A stretch of 64,000 bases of DNA from Bidens hawaiensis. Lineage: Eukaryota > Streptophyta > Magnoliopsida > Asterales > Asteraceae. The DNA is taken from positions 2,469,001-2,533,000 of the forward strand of contig JAIQDT010000106.1 in assembly GCA_021521415.1 (NCBI GenBank), read 5' to 3'. This document shows, piece after piece, positions 11,124 through 22,049 of the stretch. Position 1 is the stretch's first letter. Each line of letters starts with the position of its first letter. The notes below the pieces were generated by a model. The model searched no databases, was not told the DNA's origin, and worked only from the letters and a program-made list of their open reading frames with translations. The position numbers were made by a program, and so were the translations under genes.

Positions 11124-14100
11124 ACGAGTGGTGCCGGAAGTAGCACCGGCGGCGGCGGCGGCGGTGGTGGTGGTGGGCCATGTGGAGCATGCAAGTTCTT
11201 GAGAAGACAGTGTGTGGCCGGTTGCATATTCGCGCCATATTTTGATTCGGAACAAGGTGCAGCGCATTTTGCAACGGTGCATAAGGTGTTCGGAGCAAGT
11301 AATGTGTCGAAGCTCTTGTTAAGTATCCCGGTCCACAAGCGGCTTGATGCGGTGGTGACCATTTGTTATGAAGCTCAAGCTAGGGTTCGAGACCCGGTCC
11401 ATGGTTGCGTTGCTCATCTCTTTGCCTTGCAACATCAGGTTCCATTCGTTACTTACACTACTTATACTTATATTTAGTTTTTAGTGATTAATTTGGTGGT
11501 TTTCGTTGGAACCCTTATATATTGTATGCGGGAAACAAGCATTAAACTAATTATGGGACTATGGCGTTGGTTTTGCGGTTTTAGGTTAAACAGTTAGTAA
11601 CATTTTAATATTGTCGTAAACCAAAAGCAAACCGTCGAAATTAAAGCCGAATCAAATCAAACTGTTATTAACGGTTTGGCTTTTGTTTAATTTAACGGTT
11701 CGGTATAATTGCAAAATGTGATGTGTAGAGATTATTGATATCATTAACAAATTACACTAGTAATTCGAATATATTTATATCTGAATTGTGTATTTATAGA
11801 CTTATTTTAACAAAATATGGTATGTTTTGTTAGATAAATATCGATTATAGTTTTCTTGCTTTAGTTAAGGTAATATTAGGCACTATTTTCATTCCAAGGG
11901 TTTAAGGTTTTACTTGTGATAACTAAATGTTTTTCAAATACGCGCATGTATTAGTTAATATAGGCAAATTGGATTTTGATAATCCCAACTTAATGCAGTT
12001 GTTGATAATAATTCAAACTTAGAAAATAGTTGTCACCGGTTTCAACTTTCAAACTGTTTGTTTTCATTGGACCCCTGTTAAAAAAAACTTAATGGCGTAA
12101 GTTTTTTCCAAATTTCAACTTGATGTTTTAGGGCTTTCGTTTGGAATGAGGATACGAATCGGTTGATGTAAAACTTACCTCCAAATGGTGGTCCAAATGA
12201 CTAAAGGATGCTTCAATTTCGGTGTGTAAACTTTTAGTTAACAAAAATCAAGTTGTTTAGACCATTGTTTCAAGGTAAGTTTTACATTAATCGATTCGCA
12301 TCCTCATTCCGATCGAAAGCCCTAAAACATCAATTAGAAATTTGGAAAAAACTTTACGTCGTTAAGTTATCAGAGGTCCAATGAAAACAAATTGTGTGAA
12401 AGTTGGGATCGGTGACAGCTGTTTTTTAACTTAGGAATATTATCGGCCAACTGCATTAAATTGAGATTATTAAAATCCAATTCACCATTAATATATCTTC
12501 AAAGGGGATAACTTTGCAAAATAGTAACCAACGTGACAATGATTTTAAAACAACGGTTACTTGCTAAGCATATTATTCATTACATTAAAAGCTAATATGC
12601 ATCAATAATATGCATTAAAAAAATAGTATATAAAAAATGATAAATTAGCTGTCTGTGGATATATGTGTGTACATGTATATGTATTTGTGCAAGAAAGTGA
12701 GAGGTGCAACGGGGAAAACATGAACAAGTGTAAAGGGTGATGTTGCTAATATTAATGAAAAGGTTTGATTATTTTAGTGTTAAAATTACTTGTAAAACAT
12801 CTTTAGTTTTTTAAAAGGGGATTAGTTTTTTCATTAATAAATTGGTTGTTTGGTTCTGGTCTATGACAACTATTGGGGGCTACAATGCTTCCTTTGTTAC
12901 ATTGAAGCTTGTTCTGTTTTTGGTTCTCAGGAATTGGTCGGTCTTTTTGCTACCCATGTATTGTCTTTTAAGGTCAATACTCTTTTAAATATTATTTCAT
13001 ATTATTCTACTTTATTATTAATAATTTATTATTTCTTTTAGCTTTATCTACACATGCATATACACTTGATTTATTGTTGCTAATAGTGTATTGTCTAATA
13101 AATTTTCTTCACTATGTAAAAGATTTAGTTGATAATTATTATTTAAAAAAACTTACTGAGTGACATGTGAAAGTCATGTTTTATCTTTATGGCTGTGAAG
13201 AAACGAAGTTCTAAAATTAGCTAGGATTAAGTGACAAGGCTTTTCGAACTGGAGTTAGTTTGAGCTGAGTTCTTATCAAATTAATTCTATCGGGTCTTAG
13301 AATTTAAAGAATTAAGCTCAACAGTCCACACACATATCAGTATGTAACTTACATTTGATGTTATCACTAAATATTCTAGACTTATACGAAAATGTTAATT
13401 ATAATATAAGTTTTACATACATTTGGTTAACAAAAATTTTTATATGAATACTCGATGTTGTTCGAATCAAATTTGAATCCTCCTTGAGTAGAGTTCAAGC
13501 CTCATAAAATCTCATCGAGCTATCGGATTGAGCTCGAGATTGTCTTGATTATTTTACATCTTTAGCAAAACTATATATGTTTGGGCTATTTTATTCTCTC
13601 TTAATTGTATATTGTTTTTACAGTTAATGTATTTTAAAGATAAAATTATCATGAAACATAGTAATTGTGGTGTGGAAGTAAATAGCTTATTATACCAATC
13701 ACCCCCATGCATAAAATGCTTTGAGAAAATTTGATGGGAATAGAATGGAATGCGATTTGAGTGAAGAGTACAATCAACATATTGAGAATTTCAAATATGT
13801 TGCTTTTAGTCTAGTTTTCTATTGCTTCCAAGGAACAACTTCCCTCATTTAAACTCTTTTTAAGACTTTTTAAATTAGCAAATACTTGTTACATGTTATT
13901 TTATCAATAAAGTTCTTTTAGTGTGTATATACAGGGGTGAGATAACATATTATTTTATTATACAAACAATATCCCTTAGATTCTGCTAACAACTTTGTTG
14001 TTGGTGGTATTTTTACTGCATGTGGTTATTTTTGTTTTACACAAACAATACAAAGTGAAGAGATAAAATTGCTTTGTGAAATTTTCGTAATTATCGCGCT

Positions 14101-14838
14101 ATAACAATAATTTACTTTATTTTATCTTGTTATAGCGTAATTGCTCTATTAGGAGTAATTACGAAAATATCATCGCATCTATCTTAATTTTCTTCAATTC
14201 ATATGTTTCGTACGATAAAACTTGTTTCTATTTGATCCAACCACTATTTTATGTATGTATATTTTCGAACGTCAATTTTTATTAAAAGATAAAACTAGCA
14301 AGACACTAGAAGCCACCACAAAAGTACTAAAAAGGAAAATTACATCTATCATACTTTAATCCTTTTTTTTACCTTAATAAAGCTACAACCAACTATTTAT
14401 TTGTTAATTACAATTTTGTAGTAATTTTATCAATTTACACAGGTCGTGAATTTACAAGCTGAGCTCTCTTATCTTCAAGGCCATCTAGCAAGTCTAGAGG
14501 TTCCAACGCCTCCTCCGCCACCTCTACAACCTCAGCCACCAACTCCGTCAGCCGGATTTTCCATCACCAGTCTCCCAATCACCTCATCTTTACCGGCTAA
14601 CTACGATTTATCAGTACTTTTTGATCCAATGATGCATTCTTCTGCAGGGTCCATGCAATCATCGGCACGACAAATGGCTCCCATTCATTGCGGTGGTTGC
14701 GACACTTCAACTCCACCTCAACACGTAGGTGGCCGTGGTAGCTCTAGTGATCTTCATGAGCGTGCTAGGGAGCTTTTGCAAAGGCAGAACACAGGGTCTT
14801 CAGATGCTCCAAGTTTACCACCACATGATAGGATATAA
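11124..14838 (+). CDS. LBD18: LOB-domain transcription factor, LBD18/LBD30 type, no ATG start
   Basis: Two exons, 11124-11438 and 14443-14838, encode 236 residues; the junction is CATCAG|GT...ACACAG|GTCGTG, phase 0. After ten glycines comes the LOB zinc block CX2CX6CX3C (Cys20, 23, 30, 34). The FGASN block follows, and then a leucine-zipper-like [12 protein letters not shown] segment at the start of exon 2. The C-terminus is Pro/Ser-rich with YDLSVLFD, resembling LBD18/LBD30, class I regulators of lateral root and vascular development. The usual Met-Ser-Gly start is here ACG AGT GGT. An in-frame TAA lies at 11088-11090, and no in-frame ATG lies between it and the LOB block. Choices are ACG initiation, a 5' exon not seen, a sequencing error or a disabled gene. 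The intron is 3004 bp. The rest of the protein is intact, so family assignment is firm while the start is not. Confidence 0.88.
11963..12487. mobile_element. Foldback MITE in the LBD intron, 8-bp TSD
   Basis: The two halves are long inverted repeats. Left arm motifs AATTGGATTTTGATAATC, TTAATGCAGTTG and TTTTAGGGCTTTCG all return reverse complemented in the right arm (to 12487). TTAATATA flanks both sides, at 11955-11962 and 12488-12495. An 8-bp duplication fits hAT-type insertion; extended inverted arms also occur in Mutator-like foldbacks. It has no coding capacity. It accounts for about one sixth of the intron. Confidence 0.8.
14081..14168. repeat. Short inverted repeat in the LBD intron
   Basis: ATTTTCGTAATTA at 14081 is answered by TAATTACGAAAAT ending at 14168, with an inner pair GCTATAACAA/TTGTTATAGC. 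It would form an AT-rich hairpin. It is probably a small MITE; no target duplication was assigned. Confidence 0.55.
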
Positions 14839-16228
14839 GATGATGAATTTGACCAGGAGTTTGACCTTTGAATCTCTTTATCCATTTAATTTCTGGGTTT
14901 TATTTCTCAAGTTGTCTTGATTAATGATTACTGATTTTTTTTTAAAAATTCTTGTTAACTTATTAATTGTTTATATATTTAAAGAATTAATACATGAAGG
15001 TGTGATTATGCTTCTGTTGCATTTTGTTATATAACTAGTTTTTCTAACCGGCGGCAGTTGACAAAACCCCATCGTTGAAAAACAGGCGTTTGTAAAACCT
15101 GAGCGTTACGACGATTAGTCGACACGAATTCAGTCAGCATCGACTATCGGCTGTGTTCGTCACGATATAGACACTATTGGAAAATTTGAGCGTTAAAACC
15201 CAAAAAAATAATTCGTCAAATTAGCATATAAGCATTAACATAGAAAACAAAATATTAAAGACGACGTTTATTTGGTTGGCAAACCCGAGCGTGGTAAAAA
15301 CCCAAGCGTTGTCGGTCCCGATTCCCGAGCATTGAGGCGGTAACTTGACATGAATTCAGTCGGTTTTGATTACGTAAGTTACGGTACAAGAACAAAAAAA
15401 CAAAATAATATACAAATTGAGGTGGACCAACGACCTTTTTATGGGGTGGGGGGGGGGGGGTCGTAAACTTGTGCATTGGTAAAATCTGAGTGTTATCAGT
15501 CACGGGCTTTGAATAAGGCAGCGAGTCTACACGAACTCGGTCAGTTTCTTTCAGGTTAGTTATGATGCAGAAACTAAAACAAAAAAAAAAATTGAATTTT
15601 GGTCGGTTTACATTACGTTTATTATGGTAACTGAACTTAAAAAACAAAATTCGTCAACCAATACGGTGCCGCATCCACTTGCAGCACCAAAGTTCATCTT
15701 TATATATATAGTAAAATTATAAATTTTTTTATAAATGTTTAAATATTGATAATTATATAATTACACACATCAAACCATCAAACACAGCTTTTATATGACA
15801 GTTTCAAAACTTATCATTTGATGCATACAACACTTTGAACTACTGCGAGGACACGGACGACAAGGATGATAATGATTGTATTTTAGGATTATGTCGGTTT
15901 AGTATTTACTAATTTACGTTACAAGTGAAGATGATAATGTTGCTTTAATTTTATCATTTTAATCTTTTTAGGTTTATAAGTCATATACTCAAATCCCGAT
16001 TAACCCAACCCGAAGAACCTGGGAGAGATCAGGGGATTTCAATTCTAGAGTTACATTTCTCAAACTCGAGGAACCCAACCCGAGAAACCAAAACCCGAAG
16101 AATACCCCTAGTCACGACTATACACGAGGGAGCGATAATAATTAATAAGCGAGTGCGAGGGATTACATACAATGATGCTCGATTTCGCCTTCCTCCAAGT
16201 ATACGCAAAGTTATCATAAACTTCAAAA
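14839..16228. other. Intergenic between convergent LBD and PPR genes; diverged tandem units at about 15050-15650
   Basis: The LBD 3' UTR should lie in the first few hundred bases and the PPR 3' UTR in the last few hundred. Between them, about three diverged units share GAGCGTT/GAGTGTT, then (A)CACGAA(T/C)TC(A/G)GTC. A run of 13 G lies near 15449. No coding region is supported; the 130-codon minus-strand frame at 15255-15647 crosses these repeats and resembles nothing. Confidence 0.5.
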
Positions 16229-19195
16229 TCATTTGCCATTTTGTAAAGTTACCGTCGAATCATAATCTCTCAGAACGCGCTCGACTTCTTCCACGACGCC
16301 CAACTCTTTAAACCAACGAGCCAACTTCTCCGAACCTTCTTTCCCGATCATTATCCCGTCTCTCTCCAAATCCATCAAAAAATCCAACACCTCCTTAAGC
16401 TTATTATCCTTCTGATAAGCATCCAACATCAAACCTACACACTTATCATTAGGCAAAATCCCAGCTTTCCTCATATTCTCAAACGCGACGCACGCTTCTT
16501 GACTTTGACCCGCAGTTACATACGCGTTAATAAGAACCGCGCATATTTTTGCATCAGGAATAATACCCGCGATCTGAATCGCATCAAATATTCTTTGAGC
16601 TCCTAAACTATCACTGCGAATCGAATATGCACGCAACATCGCTTTATAAACTTCACTTTTTGCGTAAACTTGTTGAGATTCCATTTCTCTAAGTAACTTT
16701 TCTGCTTCGGTCAACATTCCAGCTCGTATGTATGCCATGACCATTGACCCGTAAGCCCGGTTATCCAACGGAATCCTGAGAAGCTTCATTTCTTCGAACG
16801 TGTCTTTTGCAAGATTAAAGTTACCGGCTTTACTGTACATGTGGATCAAAGCTGTTAAAGTCACTTGATCACATTCAAACCCTCTGTTCTTCATGGCTTG
16901 CAGTGTGTTTTCAGCTTCTTGTAATCGACTTTGTTTCGCATAACCGTGAATTATCTTTGTGTAATCGCGAATATTAGGTTCAAATGATTCTTCAAGTAGT
17001 GCAAATTCAGCCACCTACAAGAAAGTTATATAAAAAAATGCAACAGAAATGAAATAAATTCTCCCCAAAATGCAGTGTTGTAAAAATCGGCATTAGTCTG
17101 TCATCCATGATTTACTGATTAAGTTTCAACTAATTGGTAGTCGGTCAAAGTCAGTCAAATCGATGAAAACAAATGAAAATTGGTCAAATTTCAGTCAAAA
17201 TCGGTCATATTTGGTGAAAATCTTAAGTATTTGTAAAAATTATATATGAACTTCAGCTAATTGGTGACAATAATCAGTAGTTGGTCAAAACCGGGTCAAA
17301 TTGGTCAAAATTTTTCAAATTTTGGTCAAAATCTTTGAATTATTTGTAAATTTATACTTATTAAAAAATTATATAAAACTTGCAACAGAAATCAATTAAA
17401 TTCTCTCCAAAATGCAGTGTTGTAAAAATTGGCATTAGTCTGTCATCCGTGATTTACTAATTAAGTTTCAACTAATCGGTAGTCGGTCAAAGTCAGTCAA
17501 AATCAATGAAAACAAATGAAAATTGGTCAAATTCCAGTCAAAATCGGTCATATTTGGTGAAAATCTATTTAAAGTATTTGAAAAATTATATATGAACTTC
17601 AGCTAACCGGTGACAATAATCAGTAGTTGGTCAAAACCGGGTCAAATTGGTCAAAAATTTTCAAACTTTGGTCAAAATCTTTGAAGTATTTGTAAATTTA
17701 TACTTATTTAAAAAATTATATATAAAATTTTGTATATGCATCTAGAAGTTTGGAAAATTACATATAAGATTCCAATCCTATCAATCCCTAATTCCCTATT
17801 TATCTCTAATCCGTTATGGGGGCTTAATCATAACCGAGCTTAGTTTATGAAAGATTGCTTAACCATAGCCATAACCGTATGGCCGGTTAACCATTGGTTT
17901 TGGTTAAGTTCGGTTAGTTGGACGCTTAATTGTCCAATGTATTTTTGTTTCCTTCGCTCCAATTAAAATGGTTTGGCTATTGTGTTCCAAGCTCAATTAT
18001 GAAGTCTCTTAGCTAAAATATGCGTTACGGTGTTCCAAATGTTACAAACAGTTGCATCATAAATTTAAATGCCCGGAGCTAGAAACGGAGAATTATATAT
18101 ACAAACATAAAAGGTTTATTACAGTTTCGGTTATAGCCACACATAAACAAATAACAATAACCATTAGGGGTGCAAACGAGCGAGCTGCTCGTGAGCTACT
18201 CGAGATCGGCTCGTTAAAAAGCTCGATCGAGCCCAAGCTCGAGCCTAAAATTAAGCTCGTTTAATAAACGAGCCCGAGCCCGAGCTTCACTTATCGAGGT
18301 CGAGCCTCGTTTGCACCCCTAAACCATAACCAAATGGTCGGTTAAACAAATTCAGTTAACCATAAGTCGAGCTCGAGTCGATTTTGAAGGGCTGTTCACG
18401 AGTCGAGCTCGAGTCGAGCCAGGGTGGTTTTGAGCCCGAGCTCGAAATAAACGAGGCAACTCAACTAGGCTTGAGCTCGATTTAAAAGTTAAGCGTGCCT
18501 AAGATCGAGCCAACGAGCCAAGCCATGTCCCGAGCTGAGCCATGGTCGATTTTGGCTCGGTTACAAAAATGAGCCAACTCAGCTCGGGTTGTTTCAAATC
18601 AAGTTTTTTTAGATAGTTTTATTCGAGCTTTTATCGAGCGAGCCACGAGCCCGCGGCTTTTTGAACAGCCCTTAACCGTTGGTTAACTTTTTCAGTTTGG
18701 TTTTCGGTTATGGTTCGGTGTTTGCCCACCCGTTTCCTAAACGGGTCAAATTAACTACAGAACTCGAAAAACGGATACCTCGAACCGCAACGGGTGATTC
18801 ACATTCTCCAATTCTTTCAAAACAACAAGCCAATCAGCTCTACTAGGCTTCATACTCCTAACCCAAGAACACAACACCATTTCTATACTAATACCACTAC
18901 TTGTCTCGGGCGAAAAACAAATCAATTGTTTCAATAAAGCTCTGCACCGGTTGGTTAGCTTCTTGGGCAATCTTGATATACGGTTCCGCTGATCATCATT
19001 CAATTCGTTGATATCAATTTGAACCCACTTGAATTTGGGTATTGGGTGTTCAATTTGTTCATGGGTTTGGTTTAATTCGTTAAGGGTGGATGGTAATTGG
19101 AGTGATTTGGGTTTTAGATGGATTGAATTGGGTGATTTGGGGTTGGATTGAGGTTTGTGGATTAAGGTTGAGTTGGGGGTTGAGAAAGATAACAT
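16229..19195 (-). CDS. P-type pentatricopeptide repeat protein (At1g01970-like), organelle-targeted
   Basis: Minus strand, two exons: 19195-18779 and 17014-16229, giving 400 residues. The donor is TTCGAG|GTATCC and the acceptor TTCTTGTAG|GTGGCTG, phase 0. The ATG at 19195 is chosen because the next 35 residues are Ser/Thr/Pro/Lys-rich without acids, as in chloroplast or mitochondrial transit peptides; the frame extends further upstream only into a transposon. Residues about 50-139 form a conserved non-repeat domain. From about residue 153 there are six consecutive 35-residue PPR motifs (to about 362), followed by a short tail; no E, DYW or SMR domain is seen. PPR proteins bind organelle RNA. 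The domain order resembles Arabidopsis At1g01970 from memory. The 1764-bp intron holds a tandem duplication and two MITE-like elements. Confidence 0.85.
17039..17730. repeat. Tandem duplication, 342-bp period, in the PPR intron
   Basis: TGCAACAGAAAT begins copies at 17039 and 17381, and the two units match closely along their length (AAAATGCAGTGTTGTAAAAAT, then many GGTCAAA-type motifs). Within each unit the short motif TTGGTCAAA recurs. The first copy starts only 24 bases upstream of the intron's 3' splice site (minus strand). Confidence 0.85.
18165..18321. mobile_element. 157-bp MITE with TAGGGGTGCAAACGAG termini
   Basis: Perfect terminal inverted repeat TAGGGGTGCAAACGAG at the left and CTCGTTTGCACCCCTA at the right. 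The inside is a palindrome-rich GAGCTCG field. AACCAT lies on both sides (18159-18164 and 18322-18327). Ends of the form (T)AGGGGTGCAAA with a short duplication suggest the hAT group. Related termini occur near 45836 and in the first intron of VPS53. It lies within the PPR intron. Confidence 0.7.
18387..18673. mobile_element. MITE-like element with AAGGGCTGTTCA termini, PPR intron
   Basis: AAGGGCTGTTCACGAG begins at 18387, and TTTTTGAACAGCCCTT ends at 18673, so the outer 12 bases are inverted repeats. The interior repeats GAGCTCGAGTCGAG-like motifs. TIRs of the form AGGGCTGTTCA are typical of hAT MITEs. A clean 8-bp duplication was not found, possibly because it sits inside another repeat rich in GGTTAAC motifs. 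Confidence 0.55.
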
Positions 19196-19309
19196 GATTA
19201 ATGTGAAAGTTACGGAATTGGAGAAGATTGAAGTGAGAAAATAAATGTTTGTTTGTTGCAGGTTAGGGGGGAAAAGAAGATAGGATGAAGGTAATATGGG
19301 TGTTTGGAT

Positions 19310-19910
19310 CAAGGCTGTCGAAACTGCTCGTCCTTGCTGCTCGCCTGAAAATTGTTTGAAAAATACTCGTTTGGTTTCGGCTCGGTTTGAAAATGAGTCG
19401 TTCGGCTCGGTCTGGTTTGAAAACAAACCAAACACGAGCAAAGCCTCGCTCGGTTCGATTCTGTTCGTTTTTGCTTGAATTATTTTTTATTTATTATTTT
19501 TATATATATACTTTATGTATATATATAAAAATAAAGTATTTTTTAAAGTTTTTGAAATTTCTCTATTTTGTGTTGACTTTAAAGTTCAATTTTAAACTCA
19601 AGCTGCTCGTTTTATATATGTTTTCTTATTAATTTGTGTTTTAGACATTTTAGGGTTGGAAGTTTAGACATTTTGGAGTTGAAAGTCTTGAATTAATGAT
19701 ACTTTTTACCTTTAAAATTTTTAAATTAAAAACTTTGTACAAAACCAAGCCAAAGCAAGCCGTTCGGTTTCAAACCAAACCAAGTTCAAGCATAAAAATA
19801 TCACCTGTTTTTTAAAATTCAAACCGCTCAGTTCAGCTAGCTTTAAAACCAAACCAAATATGAGCAAGCCTGCGTTCGGTTCGGTTCGACTCGGTTCGTG
19901 AGCAGCCCTA
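19310..19910. mobile_element. hAT-like MITE, 8-bp TSD GTTTGGAT
   Basis: GTTTGGAT lies at 19302-19309 and again at 19911-19918. The element ends are CAAGGCTG at left and CAGCCCTA at right (TAGGGCTG reverse complemented), imperfect hAT-style termini. The interior contains repeated GGTTTGAAAA(C/T) and GGTTCGGTTCG motifs and no transposase. It lies about 100 bases upstream of the PPR start codon, so it may contribute to that promoter; the in-frame extension upstream of the PPR ATG is part of this element. Confidence 0.75.
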
Positions 19911-19918
19911 GTTTGGAT

Positions 19919-20917
19919 ATTGCATAAGTGACTAGGGGGCGTTTGGTACATTCAAAAGTGTTGTCACTACCGTTAGTTAGACATGGGGATGTGCATTAAC
20001 TTTTTACTAAAAATCGTGTAATAAGTTAATTGAATTAAAAAATTAAACAAAATATATTAAATCTTTTATATATATGAAAAGATATAAGTGAATAATTTGA
20101 TTGGTTGGAGAAAACCTTGGTCACGCTAAAGTTGCGCATTTCAGTGTTTAAGTGTTGGCGGGCTAAAGGGATGGAGCATGCCCTTTTCTTTTGTGTAATA
20201 ACTTTGGGTGTTAAATTGCATCCTCAACTCTTTATAACACTTAGTCTTAGACCACGTTTTGCCAACACAAGGGCTTCACCATACCACAACACCCTCCAGC
20301 GATATGTTCTTCCATCCCCGCTGGCGCTATGTGGTTAACGCCTCCAAGGCTCAAAACTTAGGGTCCACCCCCAATTAATAACCAATCACCTTTTTTTTTC
20401 TTTATACACACACACGTAGTTAACCTACTACGTTTAAATTGATGGGTAAAGATAAAGCTTACCCTTGTTTGATGATAGAGAAGTGAACTTGTAACAAAGA
20501 GATCTTTTACATATATATTTATCTTTGTCATTTGATAACCAAATAATTTTGCAACTGCAACCCTCCTATCACAAATATGAAAATGTGGTCCTGTTTAGAT
20601 TTTAATTGATTCTTCAAATATTAAACTTGAAACTTCTTTTATAACAGAAGTTTAACTAACATCTTGGTTTCTTTATTCCGGCTGGATTAAAGGTTATAAA
20701 ACATAATTTAGCTTCTACATATGTTAGAGAAATGCTACATTTAAAAAAGTTACAAACTTGTATTTGATAGTGTTAATATTATACAAGCTCACTTCTCCAT
20801 CCCAACAAAGGGTAGGTTTCTATAACAACACATAAGTGAATATAACTAGGATCATAAGATCATGTTAATCACTATCCAGCTAATGGTTATATATAATTCA
20901 TCAAATATTAAGTCCAT

Positions 20918-20919
<2 letters not shown>
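19919..20919. other. Intergenic, no gene recognised
   Basis: AT-rich sequence on both sides of a less AT-rich patch at 20110-20340 that resembles nothing I recognise. The patch has weak inverted similarity between its ends (AAAGGGATGG and CCATCCCCG) and may be a MITE relict. Confidence 0.4.

Positions 20920-20999
<80 letters not shown>
20920..20999 (+). tRNA. tRNA-Leu (UAG), copy 2
   Basis: Identical over 80 nt to the copy at 6775: same acceptor stem, anticodon TAG, variable arm and T-arm. A T10 run at about 21008 is a good Pol III terminator. Downstream flank motifs (TTCTTTGGCTA, CTTCTCAACCCATTCA, CATCAAAGCCC) also occur after copy 3, showing that more than the tRNA was duplicated. Confidence 0.96.
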
Positions 21000-21327
21000 C
21001 TATACGTTTTTTTTTTAATTTTTGTATTTGGACAAATACGTATATTCAAATATAAAGTATAAACCCTTCTTTGGCTAGTCCAACTTCTCAACCCATTCAC
21101 ACCAACCATCATCAAAGCCCCTGATAGCTATGTAGGGGATGGGAAGCGATGTGAGAGCAACACGTAGGATTTTAAGGTAGACAATTATATAGATAGTTAG
21201 ATTAAATAATCTTGGTTTCTTTTGAGTGATTACCCATTTGTTCAAAATAATTAAGCCATTTGTTTTGTTTATAAACTAATAATGATGTTTTTTTATTTTT
21301 TTTCCTTTACCTCATAAGCTTCGATAG

Positions 21328-21801
21328 TAGCGGTGTGCAAGAAACCGAAAAAAACCGATCTGAAACCAAAAAAGCCGAAAAATTGAATCGAAACAAAGAC
21401 CGGCTGTTTGGTTTTATGTTTTTGAAAAAACAGAACTTATGGTTAGGTTTTGGTTTACGTGTAATAAAAACCGAAAAAATCGAACCGAACCGAATTTCTA
21501 TATTTTTGTTTTTTTATCTTTTATTTTAAATAATCTATAACAATTTAATAAATTTTTAACTAAAATATTTGTTTGCCAAATGTATAATAATAAGTTTGTT
21601 AGTTATTAACAAAATTATGTACCCTCAAATTCATTATTTCCAGCCAACTTTGTTTTTTGGCTTAATGTTTTCAAGCCCAAATGGGAAAAACTGTAAAATC
21701 AAAACGGAAAAACTGAAAAAACCAAAACTAAACGGTTTCAAAAGTCCAAAAAGGTTTGGTTTTAGCCCAAAACGACCCATCCCGAATCGTACACACCCCT
21801 A
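21328..21801. mobile_element. hAT-like MITE, 8-bp TSD with one mismatch
   Basis: TTCGATAG at 21320-21327 and TTTGATAG at 21802-21809 flank the element. The ends are TAGCGGTGTGCA at left and, reverse complemented, TAGGGGTGTGTA at right. The interior is rich in AAACCGAA and CCGAACCGAA motifs and has no transposase. The single mismatch between the duplications suggests some age. Confidence 0.65.
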
Positions 21802-22049
21802 TTTGATAGTATTAAATTATTATTAGTTTTAAAAAAGCGTGTTAAAACTTAAAAACTAAACTGTGTGAATAGAGTTTAGAGTTGCACAAACAGGGTATTT
21901 TTAGAAACCAGGACCGGGTAGGAACTGGTTTCAGGTATGATTAAAAAAAGTAAAAACCGGCTCGGGCAGGCATCTAAAAGAAAACAAACAAACAAACAAT
22001 AAAAAACGGTGGTTAGGGTTTCATCTTCTTTCTTACGATTACGAGCGCC

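Noticed and set aside
11087..11362. 91- and 60-codon minus-strand frames over the LBD exon
   Set aside because: They translate the glycine tract as prolines or histidines; the plus strand carries the LOB domain.
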